48,662 nucleotides of DNA, from positions 1-48,662 of the forward strand of contig CALMVQ010000180.1 of assembly GCA_937873135.1 (NCBI GenBank), written 5' to 3'. Within the stretch, counting starts at the first letter, position 1. Every line of letters begins with the position of its first letter. A program made the translations under genes and the position numbers. The notes beneath the pieces were generated by a model. It saw only the letters and a program-made list of their open reading frames with translations. It was not told the DNA's origin and did not search any database. This DNA comes from an uncultured Scytonema sp. Lineage in GTDB: Bacteria > Cyanobacteriota > Cyanobacteriia > Cyanobacteriales > Nostocaceae. Positions 26,346 to 37,100 of the stretch are shown here, piece by piece.

Positions 26346-26758
26346 ATGTTTTATGCTTTTAAAACAAGGTTTGCTGAAGAGATTATAAATTTAAATCTCA
26401 ACTATTTTATTAATAGATCTAATTTGACTGCTTGGCTATCGATTCTTGCCATTTTCCAACTTTAGTTTTAATTTTTCCCCTGTAATAGACAGAAAGTGTT
26501 ACAAACTACATTTATCTAATACTAAAGTTGGATGACCGCTCAATTACAAGGTTTTTAACGGCTATAACCGCCTAATTGATTTTGACTTATGACTTTTGAA
26601 TTCTTCTTCAAAGCTAATGGTTCATGTCATTAATTTTGAGGGGGTAAGTAGTGAGCGATTTATCGCTCACTTTTAAGCACTAAAGTGCTTACTACGAACT
26701 TTTATAACCCATTAGAACTAATGAAACGCACCACTAGTTATAATGATGCTAAGTTTTG
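26346..26758. other. 413-base gene-free region with a double hairpin repeat
   Basis: Spacer between the HisKA_3 kinase and the degenerate kinase. At 26651-26670 GTGAGCGAT pairs perfectly with ATCGCTCAC, and at 26674-26691 TAAGCACT pairs with AGTGCTTA, followed by CTACGAA. This double hairpin belongs to the family also found upstream of the TpsA genes. I see no gene here. Confidence 0.6.
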
Positions 26759-27595
26759 CTATTCATTCAGATTAAGAGGTTGCCATTCACCAATTTTGAC
26801 TGATAGAGAAGCGGTAGCGGATACTCCCGCGTCTGGGTTTTTGCTAATTAAAGGAGATTCTTTAGGAATATATATTTTAGGCCTTTTCGGTATATGAGAT
26901 ATGTGAGATATATGCATGGGAATCTCAACAGTAATGCAACAACCATCTCCGGGTTGAGATTCTAAATGTAAATGACCTTGTAAAACTGCTACTCGTTCTT
27001 GCATTCCTTGGAGTCCGTAACCACCTGAAACTTTTTCAAGGTCGAATCCGCGACCGTTATCTTGAATTGTTACATATACCTGTGTTGCAGTTGTGCAAAT
27101 ATAAAGTTGTACTTTTGTTGCTTGAGCATACTTGCGAGTATTGTTAAGTGCTTCTTGGATGATTCGATAAATGGGTGTAAGAAGTTGTGACGGTAATGCA
27201 ATATGTAAGTTAATCTCAACTTCAGGTAAAATTCCAGTTGAGGAATGAAAATCGTTAACTAGAGATGCGATCAGCGTTTCTAGAGACTGGGTTTCAATTT
27301 TCTCACTGCGTAGTGCTTTCACAGATTGACGGACTTCTTGAGTTGCGATCGCTGCTAAACGATGTGCCTCAGTCAAAAATTCCTGTGCTTGAGTTGGATC
27401 AGGTTGGCAAAGTTTAATCGCTGTTTGTAATTGAAAGTTCAGCCCAGTTAGTGCATGTCCCAGAGAATCATGTAAATCCCGCGCAATGCGATTGCGTTCT
27501 TGCACGGCTGAGAGATTGGCAAATTGCAATACGCATTGCCACAAAGAGTCATGCATTTGAGCGAGTTGTTCTGGTGTATAAAGTTCTTCGACCAC
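26759..27595 (-). CDS. HisKA_3-type sensor histidine kinase, cytoplasmic
   Basis: A 278-residue NarX/LiaS-like kinase with a minimal N-terminal part and no membrane helix. H42 in the H box NRIARDLHDSLGH is the phosphoacceptor; the ATPase domain has IIQEALNNTRKYA (N box), DNGRGFDLEK (G1) and GGYGLQGMQERV (G2). The last ~45 residues are an unrelated tail partly encoded by a dispersed repeat (about 26810-26845, read as NPDAGVSATASLS). Lacking its own sensor, it probably takes input from another protein, perhaps the membrane-bound degenerate kinase next door. It should phosphorylate the NarL-type regulator. Confidence 0.88.
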   Translation of the reverse strand: MVEELYTPEQLAQMHDSLWQCVLQFANLSAVQERNRIARDLHDSLGHALTGLNFQLQTAIKLCQPDPTQAQEFLTEAHRLAAIATQEVRQSVKALRSEKIETQSLETLIASLVNDFHSSTGILPEVEINLHIALPSQLLTPIYRIIQEALNNTRKYAQATKVQLYICTTATQVYVTIQDNGRGFDLEKVSGGYGLQGMQERVAVLQGHLHLESQPGDGCCITVEIPMHISHISHIPKRPKIYIPKESPLISKNPDAGVSATASLSVKIGEWQPLNLNE

Positions 27596-27771
27596 GGCAA
27601 CCTCTTTGTAACGTCCGGCTATTTATTCTATATTTCTCAGTCAGGGAAGCTTATGCAATTTAGTCAATTCATACTGAGTCAGCTGGTTGAAGAGGATCTT
27701 CATCAGGAGGATGCAAACCAGCTATGACCCAAAAACCGCACGCACTCCGAATAGAATCATCCTAACAGGAC

Positions 27772-30411
27772 TTAAATCCAATTCCCCAGCAACACAAACG
27801 CTCCCCAGTAGTATGGTGACTGATATTCCGGCTTCGTTAAAATGGCAAGTTGGGCTTGACGGAGAGCTTCTGCTTTTGAGATGCCTGTTTTACGCGCTTG
27901 TACCAATTGTTTATAAAACTGGCTCATCAAGGTTGCTGATGCTTCATCGTTGATTTGCCACAAAGTTGCTACGGTACTGCTGGCACCGGAACGCACTGCT
28001 ACACCTGCTAATCCTAATGCGGATTTATTATCACCCGTCGCCGTTTGGCAAGCGCTGAGGATGAGCAGTTCGAGTGGTTTGTTTCGCGACAATCGGACGG
28101 TTTTAAGAAGGCTACTAAGCTCGTTGACTTTGATTTTGCCATTCCAAGTGAGAATAAAGGTTTCGTCTGCTTGAGAACTAAATTGAGCGTGGGTTGCTAG
28201 ATGTACAATTGGGTAGGAAACAACTGATACTTTATTTTCAAAGGTGGAATTTGTAAACTTATTGTTAAATAAGACTTGGCTGGGAAGCTCAGATTCAATT
28301 GTTTTCACTTCCTTCTCGACATTGGGTAGCGCTGAAAAATTCGGCGGACGAGCTTCACTAAGTCCAGCTACTAAGGCTCCCAAGCGTTCTTGTTTGAGCG
28401 ATCGCGGCGCTAATAATTGCAGTCCTGGTGTCAAGGCTATGCTGTATTTTTCTACCAAAAAGTTTTTTCCATCATGTAGTGCCGCCATTGGTATATTCCG
28501 CAAAACACCATCTAAAACAAATACCAGTGTTTCTACCTTACTGGTGGCAAGATCTGCGGCTTCTGGACGGATGACTAAATCATACATTTTTTGGAATTCG
28601 GGCAGCGTCAGGTCAAAAGTATTTGATTGGTTAAGGATACCTCTCAAACGTGATGCGATCACCTCAACCTCTTTGCTAGTAATGCTTGTTTTGTAGTACC
28701 GAAAATCACGGGTGTCTTTGGTTTGGGAATTTGGCTGAGATTTGGGTAAGCTGACGATAGTCGCAAGCTGGTCATCTAAAATAATTGGATAAATGACAGC
28801 TGCTCGTTTATCCACCCGATCTACTTGTTCTGGCTTCCCAGTCAAGCAAGCTTCTCGGAAGAAGTTGTCGAGTTCAACTAATTGCAACCCTTCAATAACA
28901 TCTCGTGCTGTCTTAAAATTGTCTTTTTGATTCGATTGCACTAACAAGCCGACAAGTTCGCGGTGAATGGGTTCAACTGCCTCTCTGAAAGAAAATTGTA
29001 CATCAGGACTCGCTGCCGCTAAATCTGTTCGCAATGATTTGATTGTGCCGACAGCTTCTTTGTATGCAGCGATCGCACTATCAATTTTCCCCAGCGCTTT
29101 CGTTACCCTTCCTAACTGCCATTGCCAACGATAAGCGATATCACCTGCGTTGATTTGTTGCGCTAATTGAAGTGCTTGTTGAGTCAATTTTTCTGCTTGT
29201 GCCCACTGGTGGTTTTCTTCATATACATTGCCAAGACTTCCTAGCGCGTCAGCTTGTATACGCGGGTTTCCTAAGTATGCAGCTTGTTGAACTGTTATTG
29301 ATAATAGTTCCGCGACTTCACGTAAATTAATCGCTTCTGGGGTTTGTTTCCTCATCTTCATCATTGTTTGCGCGAGATTCACCCGTGCTTCAATCGCGGT
29401 GTAGCTTGGTGGTAATGTCTGAATTTGTTTTTGTATTTGTGGCAATAAGCTTTTAGCTGCATCCTTTTGTTTACTATCGACAAGTAAACTAAGTTGGTTA
29501 ACTTGCGCTTGTATACGCAAATTTACTGAGGCAGATGTCGCAGCTTGTTGATAGAACTTTAAAGCTACTGGGAAATCAGGTTCAGCGCGGGCAGTGTTAC
29601 CGAGGCTGAGTTGAGCTAATGTAATTATGTCGGGTAGATTTAATTTATTGGCAATTTCCAAGCTACGCTCCAAAACCAGATGCGCTTGCGGCAAATTGCC
29701 AACAGCTCGTAGCGAGTCTCCTAAAGTACGCAAGGCTGTTGCTGTTTCCGGGGAATTAGAAATTCCTGATAAAAGACTTTTTAGTTGATTGTCTGTTGTA
29801 TCTTGCGGCAACTTTAAGGCAGTAGAAAGTAGGGTAATTGACCGACGATAAAGACCTAAATTTTGTAAAGCTTGTGCTTGATTAGTTTGGCTGATAAGTA
29901 CTAAGTTGGGTTTGTTCAGTTGGGTGTAAAGAGCTGTCGTTCGTTCCCAGGATTTCAAAGCTGCATCAGCTTGTCCGCGTGCTAATTGTAACCCACCTTG
30001 GATGTCAAAGCTTTGAGCTAATGCGGATAATTTTTCCGAATTTGTTTCTTTTAGAGATGTTAATAAGTTAATGCTATCCGTAATTGTACGGCTGGCATCA
30101 TTCCACTGTGCCAATTGTTGGTAACAAAGCGATAAATTGCTCAGACTGAGTGCTTGACGAATCGGATCTTTTGCCGATTGATATGCAAGAGATGCTTGTT
30201 GAAAGAGCTTTGCCGCTTCTGCAAATTGACCTTGTTGATAGTTTTTTCGTGCTTGTTGATCCAAAGATGGAGCCGTTTGAGTTTGAGCGATCGCGCCCTT
30301 AATAATTGGAATTTGTGCAAAACTAGGTGATGTGATGCACAATAATGCAGTCAACACCATCGGGAGACAAAAGCGAATTGATTTTTTCCAGTTTTGTGTA
30401 ATGGGTTTCAT
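27772..30411 (-). CDS. Secreted TPR-CHAT domain protein
   Basis: An 879-residue protein. It has a signal peptide (about 1-33, ending PSFAQ), then TPR repeats from about 50 to 490 (QARKNYQQGQFAEAAKLFQQ and later copies), then a C-terminal CHAT domain (about 590-879). CHAT is a caspase-clan (separase/gingipain-like) peptidase fold. The catalytic pair is intact: H741 in HLATHAQF and C788 in LLILSACQTATGD. It is expected in the periplasm or outside, where it could process or sense the TpsA exoproteins encoded 87 bases upstream. Cyanobacteria have many TPR-CHAT proteins; substrates are unknown. Confidence 0.9.
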   Translation of the reverse strand: MKPITQNWKKSIRFCLPMVLTALLCITSPSFAQIPIIKGAIAQTQTAPSLDQQARKNYQQGQFAEAAKLFQQASLAYQSAKDPIRQALSLSNLSLCYQQLAQWNDASRTITDSINLLTSLKETNSEKLSALAQSFDIQGGLQLARGQADAALKSWERTTALYTQLNKPNLVLISQTNQAQALQNLGLYRRSITLLSTALKLPQDTTDNQLKSLLSGISNSPETATALRTLGDSLRAVGNLPQAHLVLERSLEIANKLNLPDIITLAQLSLGNTARAEPDFPVALKFYQQAATSASVNLRIQAQVNQLSLLVDSKQKDAAKSLLPQIQKQIQTLPPSYTAIEARVNLAQTMMKMRKQTPEAINLREVAELLSITVQQAAYLGNPRIQADALGSLGNVYEENHQWAQAEKLTQQALQLAQQINAGDIAYRWQWQLGRVTKALGKIDSAIAAYKEAVGTIKSLRTDLAAASPDVQFSFREAVEPIHRELVGLLVQSNQKDNFKTARDVIEGLQLVELDNFFREACLTGKPEQVDRVDKRAAVIYPIILDDQLATIVSLPKSQPNSQTKDTRDFRYYKTSITSKEVEVIASRLRGILNQSNTFDLTLPEFQKMYDLVIRPEAADLATSKVETLVFVLDGVLRNIPMAALHDGKNFLVEKYSIALTPGLQLLAPRSLKQERLGALVAGLSEARPPNFSALPNVEKEVKTIESELPSQVLFNNKFTNSTFENKVSVVSYPIVHLATHAQFSSQADETFILTWNGKIKVNELSSLLKTVRLSRNKPLELLILSACQTATGDNKSALGLAGVAVRSGASSTVATLWQINDEASATLMSQFYKQLVQARKTGISKAEALRQAQLAILTKPEYQSPYYWGAFVLLGNWI

Positions 30412-30498
30412 TTAAATAGTTAATTTGGCTGTTTTCAGAAAAAGCGAGGTTCTTCAAAAGTGATTTGGTTGTCTAGAATATAAATCTTTCAAAACATC

Positions 30499-33400
30499 TT
30501 ATCTAGAGACAGGACATGCAGCAGATGTCGTAGTAGCTGTGGGTGCTGTGGGCACTTGGGCAACTAACATAATTTCGCCGTCAGGAGTTTTCACCCAACC
30601 TTGAGCCTCGATAATTGTATTTTGGGAAGTCGGGGGTAACTTGGGTATTGAAGATGTATTTGGTTTTGTGCTTGCGTTTTGAGAGTCCAAAGTTGCAAGT
30701 TGAGGCAGGTTTGGTGTACCGTTCAGCGGTTGTGTAGCATTAGGTGGTATACCGCGTCCAGTGACGATAAAATTACCTAGAGGTTTTTTCGCATTGCGAC
30801 TTCTGGGACAATCTTGAGCAATTTGATTACTGGCATCAATCACTTGAAAGGGTAGTTCGATTAATCCTTGAGTGCGGTCAAGATCGGGGGTATTAATTTC
30901 GGTAGAGCCGCTAAGTTGTGGACTTGCACCTGTAGCGGTGATGTCACTTTCTGGGGTAAGGGCATTGCGGGGTTGCGTGCCGAAGATATCTAGACCAGTA
31001 ATGCGGACGCGACCACCACGAAAGTCGGTAGAATTAGCACTGATGTCGCTGTTTTGCAGAGCAATTAGAAAGTCGGTACCAATGTTGATATTGCCACCGA
31101 TAACGTTTTCGCCTGTGGCATTGGTGGTGATGTTGCTACCACGACGGAGAATTAAAAGCGGAGAATTGAAGTTGATAGTTGCTTGTTCTCGGTTCGAGTC
31201 TTTGTTTGGGCTGCGGGTGTTGGCGTTGAAGGAGGCTTGATTGTCTAAGCGGATAGAGTCAGCGTTAATGGTCATAATACCTGCGTTGCCTGTTCCTAAA
31301 GTTGTTACAGATACTTGTGCTCCGTCTCTGACAAGTAAATTTTGGGTCTTAACCTTCAAATCTCCTGCATTACCTGTTGAGTCTTTTTCAGCAGAAGCAA
31401 ATAAACCAGTAGAAAATTCGTTATTAGCTGACTTACCAATCAGTTGTACGCTTTCCGAAGCATTTACTGTTAAATTACCAGCTTTACCTGCACCAAATGT
31501 TGAAGCATTTATCTGTGCCCTATCCTGTACAAATAAATCTTGGGCATTAATTGTCAAATCTCCCGCATTCCCTGTTGAACCTGGTAGAGCAGAAGTAGAG
31601 ACAATAGTGTTCCGACTACCATCTGCGGATGTGCCGATTAATTCTACTTTGCCTGTGGTATTAACAGTTAAATTTCCTCCTTTGCCTGTAGAAAATGTGG
31701 AAGTTGTGACTATTCCACGATTGCGAATACTCAAACGACCCGCACTAATATTAAGACTTCCAGCATCTCCAGACCCAAAAGTACTAGTAGAGATAATACT
31801 GGGAATATTAGGTGAACTACCTACAACTTCCATAAATTCTTTGGCATTTATAGTCAAATCTCCACCGTGACCAGACTCAGTACTAGTATTAATATATCCG
31901 CCATCGGTAACGCTCAGTCGTTGTGTATTAATAGTTAATCTCCCACTATTTCCAGCACCGTTAACGCTAGTTGCTAGTATACTTCCTATACTATTTGTTT
32001 CTCCAGTTTGGGGAGCAATAAATGTTGTTATACCGCTCAAAGTAACAGACTCTGAAGCGTTAATTAATAAATTGCCACTACTACCACTTCCTGTGGATAC
32101 CGTACCAATGCTTCCACCGTTCACAAGCTTAAGCTCGCGCGTTTCAAGCTGAATATTTCCACCATCGCCTTTGCCAATAGTTGCAGAATTAATATTAGAA
32201 CTATTTAATAAAATTGAATCATCGGCGACAATACGAATATTACCACCCCTTCCCTGATCAATATTTGAAGCACTAATTAAAGTATTATTGCCATTAAGTG
32301 TCAGGTTTCTCGTTTTAATTTCAATATCGCCGCTAGGCTGACTATTAACCTCCTGACCAAAAGCAGATGCAGTAGAAGCACTTAAAATATTACTTCCACT
32401 ATTTAGGGAAATTGCTTCTTGAGCTTTTAGAGTTATCTTTCCACTTTGCCCTATTCCAACATTGGCAGAATTAATTCCGGATTGGTTACTTAAATTAATA
32501 TTTCGAGTTACAATTGTAATATCACCAGATTTACCTACTGAATTCAAGCTTCCATTGGTATTAATAAAACTATTGCTATCAAGGCTGACATTATTATTGG
32601 CATTTAAGATAATATTTCCTCGATTTAAGGGACCATTACTACCGACTTGGCTTTGGTTTGTAAGGCGAATTGATTGAGCATTAATTGTGACATTTCCGGT
32701 ATCACCTAAAGAGTTTTCTGAACCAAGACTTACAATATTACTAAGATTATCGAGCGTGACATCCCCACTTGCATTAACGACAATATTTCCAGTAGAAATA
32801 TTCGGTGTACCTTCACCAGCAGCAAGAGTTGCATTGATAAAACTATTTCCTAAAATGTTTAAGTTTTGAGCATTGACTGATATTGCACCTCCTCCAGTGG
32901 TCAATGCAAAGGCATTGTTTTGCAGGACAATATCCCCTTTTGGTAGACCTTCCGGAAAGGCTAACTGCATTTGATTACCGCTATCAATCAACTCAACATT
33001 TCCCGTTCCGGCAACTGCACCCAATTCCAAACGATTTCCTATTGAAAATGCAATACCACCATCAAATGTGATATCTCCACCTATTAAGTAAAAACTTCCT
33101 GGGGTTGCAATTTGACGGCTACGATTAATTATTTGGCTTTGATTTATCTGATTAAACAACAACGCCGAAGGATTAATAGTCAACAATGGCGGTGCTGTGG
33201 GATTTGTGGCGCTGAAAATCCCCTGATTTCCAAATTGAATTGCGTTTGCAGTTGTCCCCAAAAAAGAGCCACGGATATCTAACTGGGCATTTTTCCCGAA
33301 TAAAATCCCGTTGGGATTGATTAAAAACAGATTTGCTGCACCATTAACTCCCAAGATTCCGAAAATATTTGAGGCTTCTTTTCCTGTCACCCGCGTGAGA

Positions 33401-33669
33401 ATATTTTCTACTCCAACAGGGTTGCTAAAATACACTCTTTGCCCATTATTGATATTAAACTGGGTGAAGCTGTGGAAAAGATTGCTGCCACGAACTTCCC
33501 CACCATCAATTCGATCAGCGGATGCACCGTTAATTAGAACGTTTGGTGTTAAGCGAGAATTTTGGGCACCTAAAGTATTATCAGGGGTAATTTGGGCATT
33601 GGCTGGTGTAGTGGTAAAAATTAGAAAGCTGCATATAAGTAATTGAAGCCAATTCGGTTTATTTGTCAT
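30499..33669 (-). CDS. TpsA exoprotein 1 (filamentous haemagglutinin-like)
   Basis: A 1056-residue two-partner-secretion exoprotein. The signal peptide (1-25) ends PANA before QITPDN; the TPS domain (26 to about 250) has NPNGI at 119-123, the hallmark recognised by TpsB POTRA domains. The middle is right-handed beta-helix made of ~20-30-residue repeats such as GNAGDLTINAQDLFVQDRAQ. The C-terminal ~140 residues are shared with the other two TpsA proteins and hold the only two cysteines of the mature chain (in QDCPRSR and AACPVSR). It is the shortest of the three and nearest the TPR-CHAT gene. Confidence 0.92.
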   Translation of the reverse strand: MTNKPNWLQLLICSFLIFTTTPANAQITPDNTLGAQNSRLTPNVLINGASADRIDGGEVRGSNLFHSFTQFNINNGQRVYFSNPVGVENILTRVTGKEASNIFGILGVNGAANLFLINPNGILFGKNAQLDIRGSFLGTTANAIQFGNQGIFSATNPTAPPLLTINPSALLFNQINQSQIINRSRQIATPGSFYLIGGDITFDGGIAFSIGNRLELGAVAGTGNVELIDSGNQMQLAFPEGLPKGDIVLQNNAFALTTGGGAISVNAQNLNILGNSFINATLAAGEGTPNISTGNIVVNASGDVTLDNLSNIVSLGSENSLGDTGNVTINAQSIRLTNQSQVGSNGPLNRGNIILNANNNVSLDSNSFINTNGSLNSVGKSGDITIVTRNINLSNQSGINSANVGIGQSGKITLKAQEAISLNSGSNILSASTASAFGQEVNSQPSGDIEIKTRNLTLNGNNTLISASNIDQGRGGNIRIVADDSILLNSSNINSATIGKGDGGNIQLETRELKLVNGGSIGTVSTGSGSSGNLLINASESVTLSGITTFIAPQTGETNSIGSILATSVNGAGNSGRLTINTQRLSVTDGGYINTSTESGHGGDLTINAKEFMEVVGSSPNIPSIISTSTFGSGDAGSLNISAGRLSIRNRGIVTTSTFSTGKGGNLTVNTTGKVELIGTSADGSRNTIVSTSALPGSTGNAGDLTINAQDLFVQDRAQINASTFGAGKAGNLTVNASESVQLIGKSANNEFSTGLFASAEKDSTGNAGDLKVKTQNLLVRDGAQVSVTTLGTGNAGIMTINADSIRLDNQASFNANTRSPNKDSNREQATINFNSPLLILRRGSNITTNATGENVIGGNINIGTDFLIALQNSDISANSTDFRGGRVRITGLDIFGTQPRNALTPESDITATGASPQLSGSTEINTPDLDRTQGLIELPFQVIDASNQIAQDCPRSRNAKKPLGNFIVTGRGIPPNATQPLNGTPNLPQLATLDSQNASTKPNTSSIPKLPPTSQNTIIEAQGWVKTPDGEIMLVAQVPTAPTATTTSAACPVSR

Positions 33670-33780
33670 AAAGGATGTATGTATTGAGCGCTAAAGCGTG
33701 AAAGTACTAAAATTTAATCCTGAGTAAAGATAAATCGTAGTCAGCACTTTAGTGCTTAAGAAAGAAAGCACTGAAGCGCT
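33670..33780. repeat. Conserved leader and palindromes upstream of TpsA 1
   Basis: The ~110 bases before the start are shared with TpsA 2 and TpsA 3, including AAAGGATGTAT just before the ATG (the ribosome-binding site, AAAGGA read on the plus strand as TCCTTT's complement context) and AATCCTGAGT further up. AGCACT (33743-33748) pairs with AGTGCT (33751-33756), a member of the double-hairpin family. Confidence 0.55.
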
Positions 33781-33782
33781 TT

Positions 33783-33875
33783 ATACCATTTTATGATGAA
33801 GCTGTACATAATTAATTGAGCAAAAGCCTCGATATTTCATGATTGTTTCTATGCAGCTTCACATAGAATTGGTAT
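33783..33875. repeat. Long imperfect inverted repeat after the small RHH gene
   Basis: The 22-base arms at 33783-33804 and 33854-33875 match at about 18 positions (ATACCA...GAAGCTG against CAGCTTC...TGGTAT), with a ~50-base loop. The distal arm touches the RHH stop codon. It may end or protect the transcript between RHH and TpsA 1; it also resembles a short non-autonomous palindromic element. Confidence 0.6.
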
Positions 33876-34063
33876 TACGACGAAGAGAAACCTCTAAAAT
33901 TTGAATTCTCTTGGGGTATTGTTGCATTGATAAAAGCTTCTTCTTTAGATAAACTGTTTTCAACGAGAGATACAAGATACGTTTCAACTGACATCCCCTG
34001 TGCCGCAGCATGAGCAACTAAACGCGCTTCAAGTTTTGGTTTTAGTTTAAGGGTAATTGTCAT
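33875..34063 (-). CDS. Small ribbon-helix-helix protein between TpsA genes
   Basis: A protein of 62 residues from the ATG at 34063 (MTITLKLKPKLEARLVAHAA), with GGAG 8 bases before it; a longer frame to 34111 lacks support. An RHH-type strand (TITLKL) is followed by helices KLEARLVAHAAAQG and SVETYLVSLVENSLS, as in antitoxin-like CopG proteins. No toxin gene accompanies it. It lies between TpsA 2 and TpsA 1, and flanking pieces of the same sequence appear beside the other TpsA genes, so it seems to have been part of the duplicated unit. Confidence 0.7.
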   Translation of the reverse strand: MTITLKLKPKLEARLVAHAAAQGMSVETYLVSLVENSLSKEEAFINATIPQENSNFRGFSSS

Positions 34064-34117
34064 AATAGTTCTCCAAAAGTGATTCGGTTGTCGAGAATAT
34101 AAATCTTTCAAAACATC

Positions 34118-37100
34118 TTATCTATATACAGGACATGCAGCAGATGTGGTAGTAGCTGTGGGTGCTGTAGGTACTTGGGCAACTAACATAATTTTGCCGT
34201 CAGGAGTTTTCACCCAACCTTGAGCCTCGACAATTACAGTCGGGGAAGTCGGGGGTAACTTGGGTATTGAAGATGTATTTGGTTTTGTGCTTGCGCTTTG
34301 AGAGTCCAAAGTTGCAAGTTGAGTTAAGTTAAGTGTACCGTTCAGCGGTTGTGTAGCATTAGGTGGTATACCGCGTCCGGTGACGATAAAATTACCTAAA
34401 GGTTTTTTCGCATTGCGACTTCTGGGGCAATCCTGGGCAATTTGATTACTGGCATCAATAACTTGATTCGGTAATTCGATTAATCCTTGCGTCGGTTGGA
34501 CATCCGGTTGGATAATGTTGATTTGTCCTTGGATGCCGACTTGAGAACTCGCGGTGATGTCACTTTGTACTGTGGGGAACAAAGCGGGGGTAATACCAAA
34601 CAGTCCATCAGTTTTAATTGTGACATTACCGCCACGTCCGCGAACGGCATTGGCGCGAATATCACTGTCTTCCTTGGGAACTGCGACGATCACCTTTGCA
34701 TCAATATTTATGTTACCGCCGTTACCGCCCTCTGCTGCTGTCGTAGAGATAAAACTACCCCGACGTAATAACAATAAATCTGTATTCTTAAGATTGATAT
34801 TACCGCCATCTTGGGACGCTGTTTCCGCAACGATGTTGGCGCGATCGCGCAGTTGCACTGATTGGGCCTTAATCTTAATATTACCAGCTACCCCACTGCC
34901 TTGACTATCTACAGAAATGCTGGCGCGATCGCTAATATTTAACTGACGAGCGTTGACACCAATAGAACCACCTTGACCGGAGGAATCTTTTGTGGTACTA
35001 GCGTATAATCCACTGGCTTCGCCTTGATTATTCACGGTCGGTCTGCCAAACTCGGCAAGTCGTTGGGCATAAGTCGAATCAACTCCAGTAAGCTTAATGT
35101 GTAAGGCGTTGAGGGCGATCGTCCCAGCCGAGCCACTACTGCTTGTTGAGGTGAGAATTTGACCACCGTTAGTGAGGTCGATAGTGTTAGCATTAATACT
35201 GATGTTGCCGCCTGATTCAGTGTTTTCCGTAGTTGCGATGAGCGAGGCTCCCTGGTTCAAGTTAAGGGCATTTGTGTTCAGGGTAATGTCGCCGCTGCCT
35301 TTTGTTGCCGTTGGCGTGCTTCTGGCGCTGATGAAGCTGGATGAGCCACTTTGGATACCGTCTAGCGTGATGCTGTCGTTGGCATCGATACGGATATTAC
35401 CTGCACGTCCAAGTCCGGCAGTGCGGCTGCTGATGCCTGCGCCGTTACGGATGGTGAGGCGATCGCTGCTAATGTTGAGAGTACCACCATTACCGTTGGC
35501 TCCTTGGTTAACTGATGACAACAAGTTACTGTTTACACCGTTCAAGGTAATGTCATTCGCCCGAATAGTTAAGTTACCCGCGTTCCCATTACCGAATGTG
35601 GCAGACGATATATCTGCCCCATCTTGTAAATTTAACCGTTGTGTGTTAATACGAATTTCGCCTGCATTGCCTGTAGCTTGGTCGTTAACTGAAGTTAATA
35701 TCCCAGTGGATTCTCCATGCAAATCAATTTGATCGGCATTAATCAAAACATTCCCAGCATTACCTTGAGCGAAGGTTGCCGCAGAAATTTGTCCACCATC
35801 ACTCATGTTCAGGCGTTTTGTTTCAACGTTGATGCTACCACCAGAACCGATACCGCCTGTTTGCACATTAGCAAATAAACCCGATGGTAATACTTCACCA
35901 TAACGGTTTTCCGGACCAACGCCGGAAATGTCAATAAAGTCAACAGCGCGAACTACCAAATTACCGGCTTGTCCTCGTCCGCTTTGAACTGACGTGTCGA
36001 AGTATCCACCATTGCTAACTCGCAACCGCTCGGTATCAATGGTTAACGTACCACCCTTGACATCCGTTTCACTATCGGCGACATTTGTGACTATCTTGGT
36101 TCGAGAGAAACCAACATTGGGTACTGTCACAAACCCGTCAAGTTCAACATCCTTGGCGCGAATAGTGATGTTTCCAGCATTCCCCCTACTTTGTGAGGAT
36201 GAAGTACCAACCTCTGCTCCTTCGCTTAAGGTTAATCTCGGTGTTTCGATTGTGATGTTGCCACCATTACCTGTTGCTTCTATGATGTTGCCAGCGTTAT
36301 CTGTTCTTATCCCAGCAGTACCACTTAAGATGTAACTATACAGATAATTGGATGGTGAAACACCGCCAAGTTCTACAGACTTACTGGCGCGAATAAGAAT
36401 ATTGCCTGCATCAGCAGCACCATAAGTATTTGTATCTAATCCTCCACCATTTGTAAGGTTGAGTCGCTGTGTCTCAATAGTAATATCACCTATGCGACCT
36501 TCAGTTTTAGGTTCAGCATATGCACTAACCTGGCTATCAATGACTTCAACTGCATCACGAGCCTGGATGAAGATAGAGCCAGCGCTTCCAGCGCCATTGG
36601 AGAAAGCACCTACTCCAGTTGTATTTTCGACTTTGAATGTGCCTGTTTCAATCCGCAAATTGCCCGTTGAACCGGAACTTTGTGCAGAAAGTGCTAAAGA
36701 TCCATTGTTAGTAACGTTAACAGACTTTCTTGCTCGAACTGTCAAGTCACCCGTGTTACCTGCACCAGCAGTCATAACAGTAACAAAACCGCCTTGGGTG
36801 ATGTTGATATCAGTGGCATCTAGAATCAGGTTTCCAGCATTACCCTGACTATTAGTGAACGTATTAATAGCAGTTGTAGATGCTGTTCCGTTTCCAGCAA
36901 CTGTGATATTTCCGGCAGCAATGCTGATATTTCCACCATTTCCGGTTGCAAGATTATTGCTTTGAGAAGCGATTTGACTGTTAGCAAGGGTAACTGCGTC
37001 CCTAGCTTGAATTTGAATGTCACCTGCATTTGCTGCACTTTGCGTAAAAGTTCTAATTAGAGAATTGTTATCTAGACCAAGCTGATTTGCAATAATGCTG

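Noticed and set aside
31241-36848. Several plus-strand open frames of 100-209 codons across the TpsA genes
   Set aside because: They are antisense shadows of the repetitive, stop-poor beta-helix coding DNA; they have no domain similarity, poor starts and the same repeat period as the TpsA frames.
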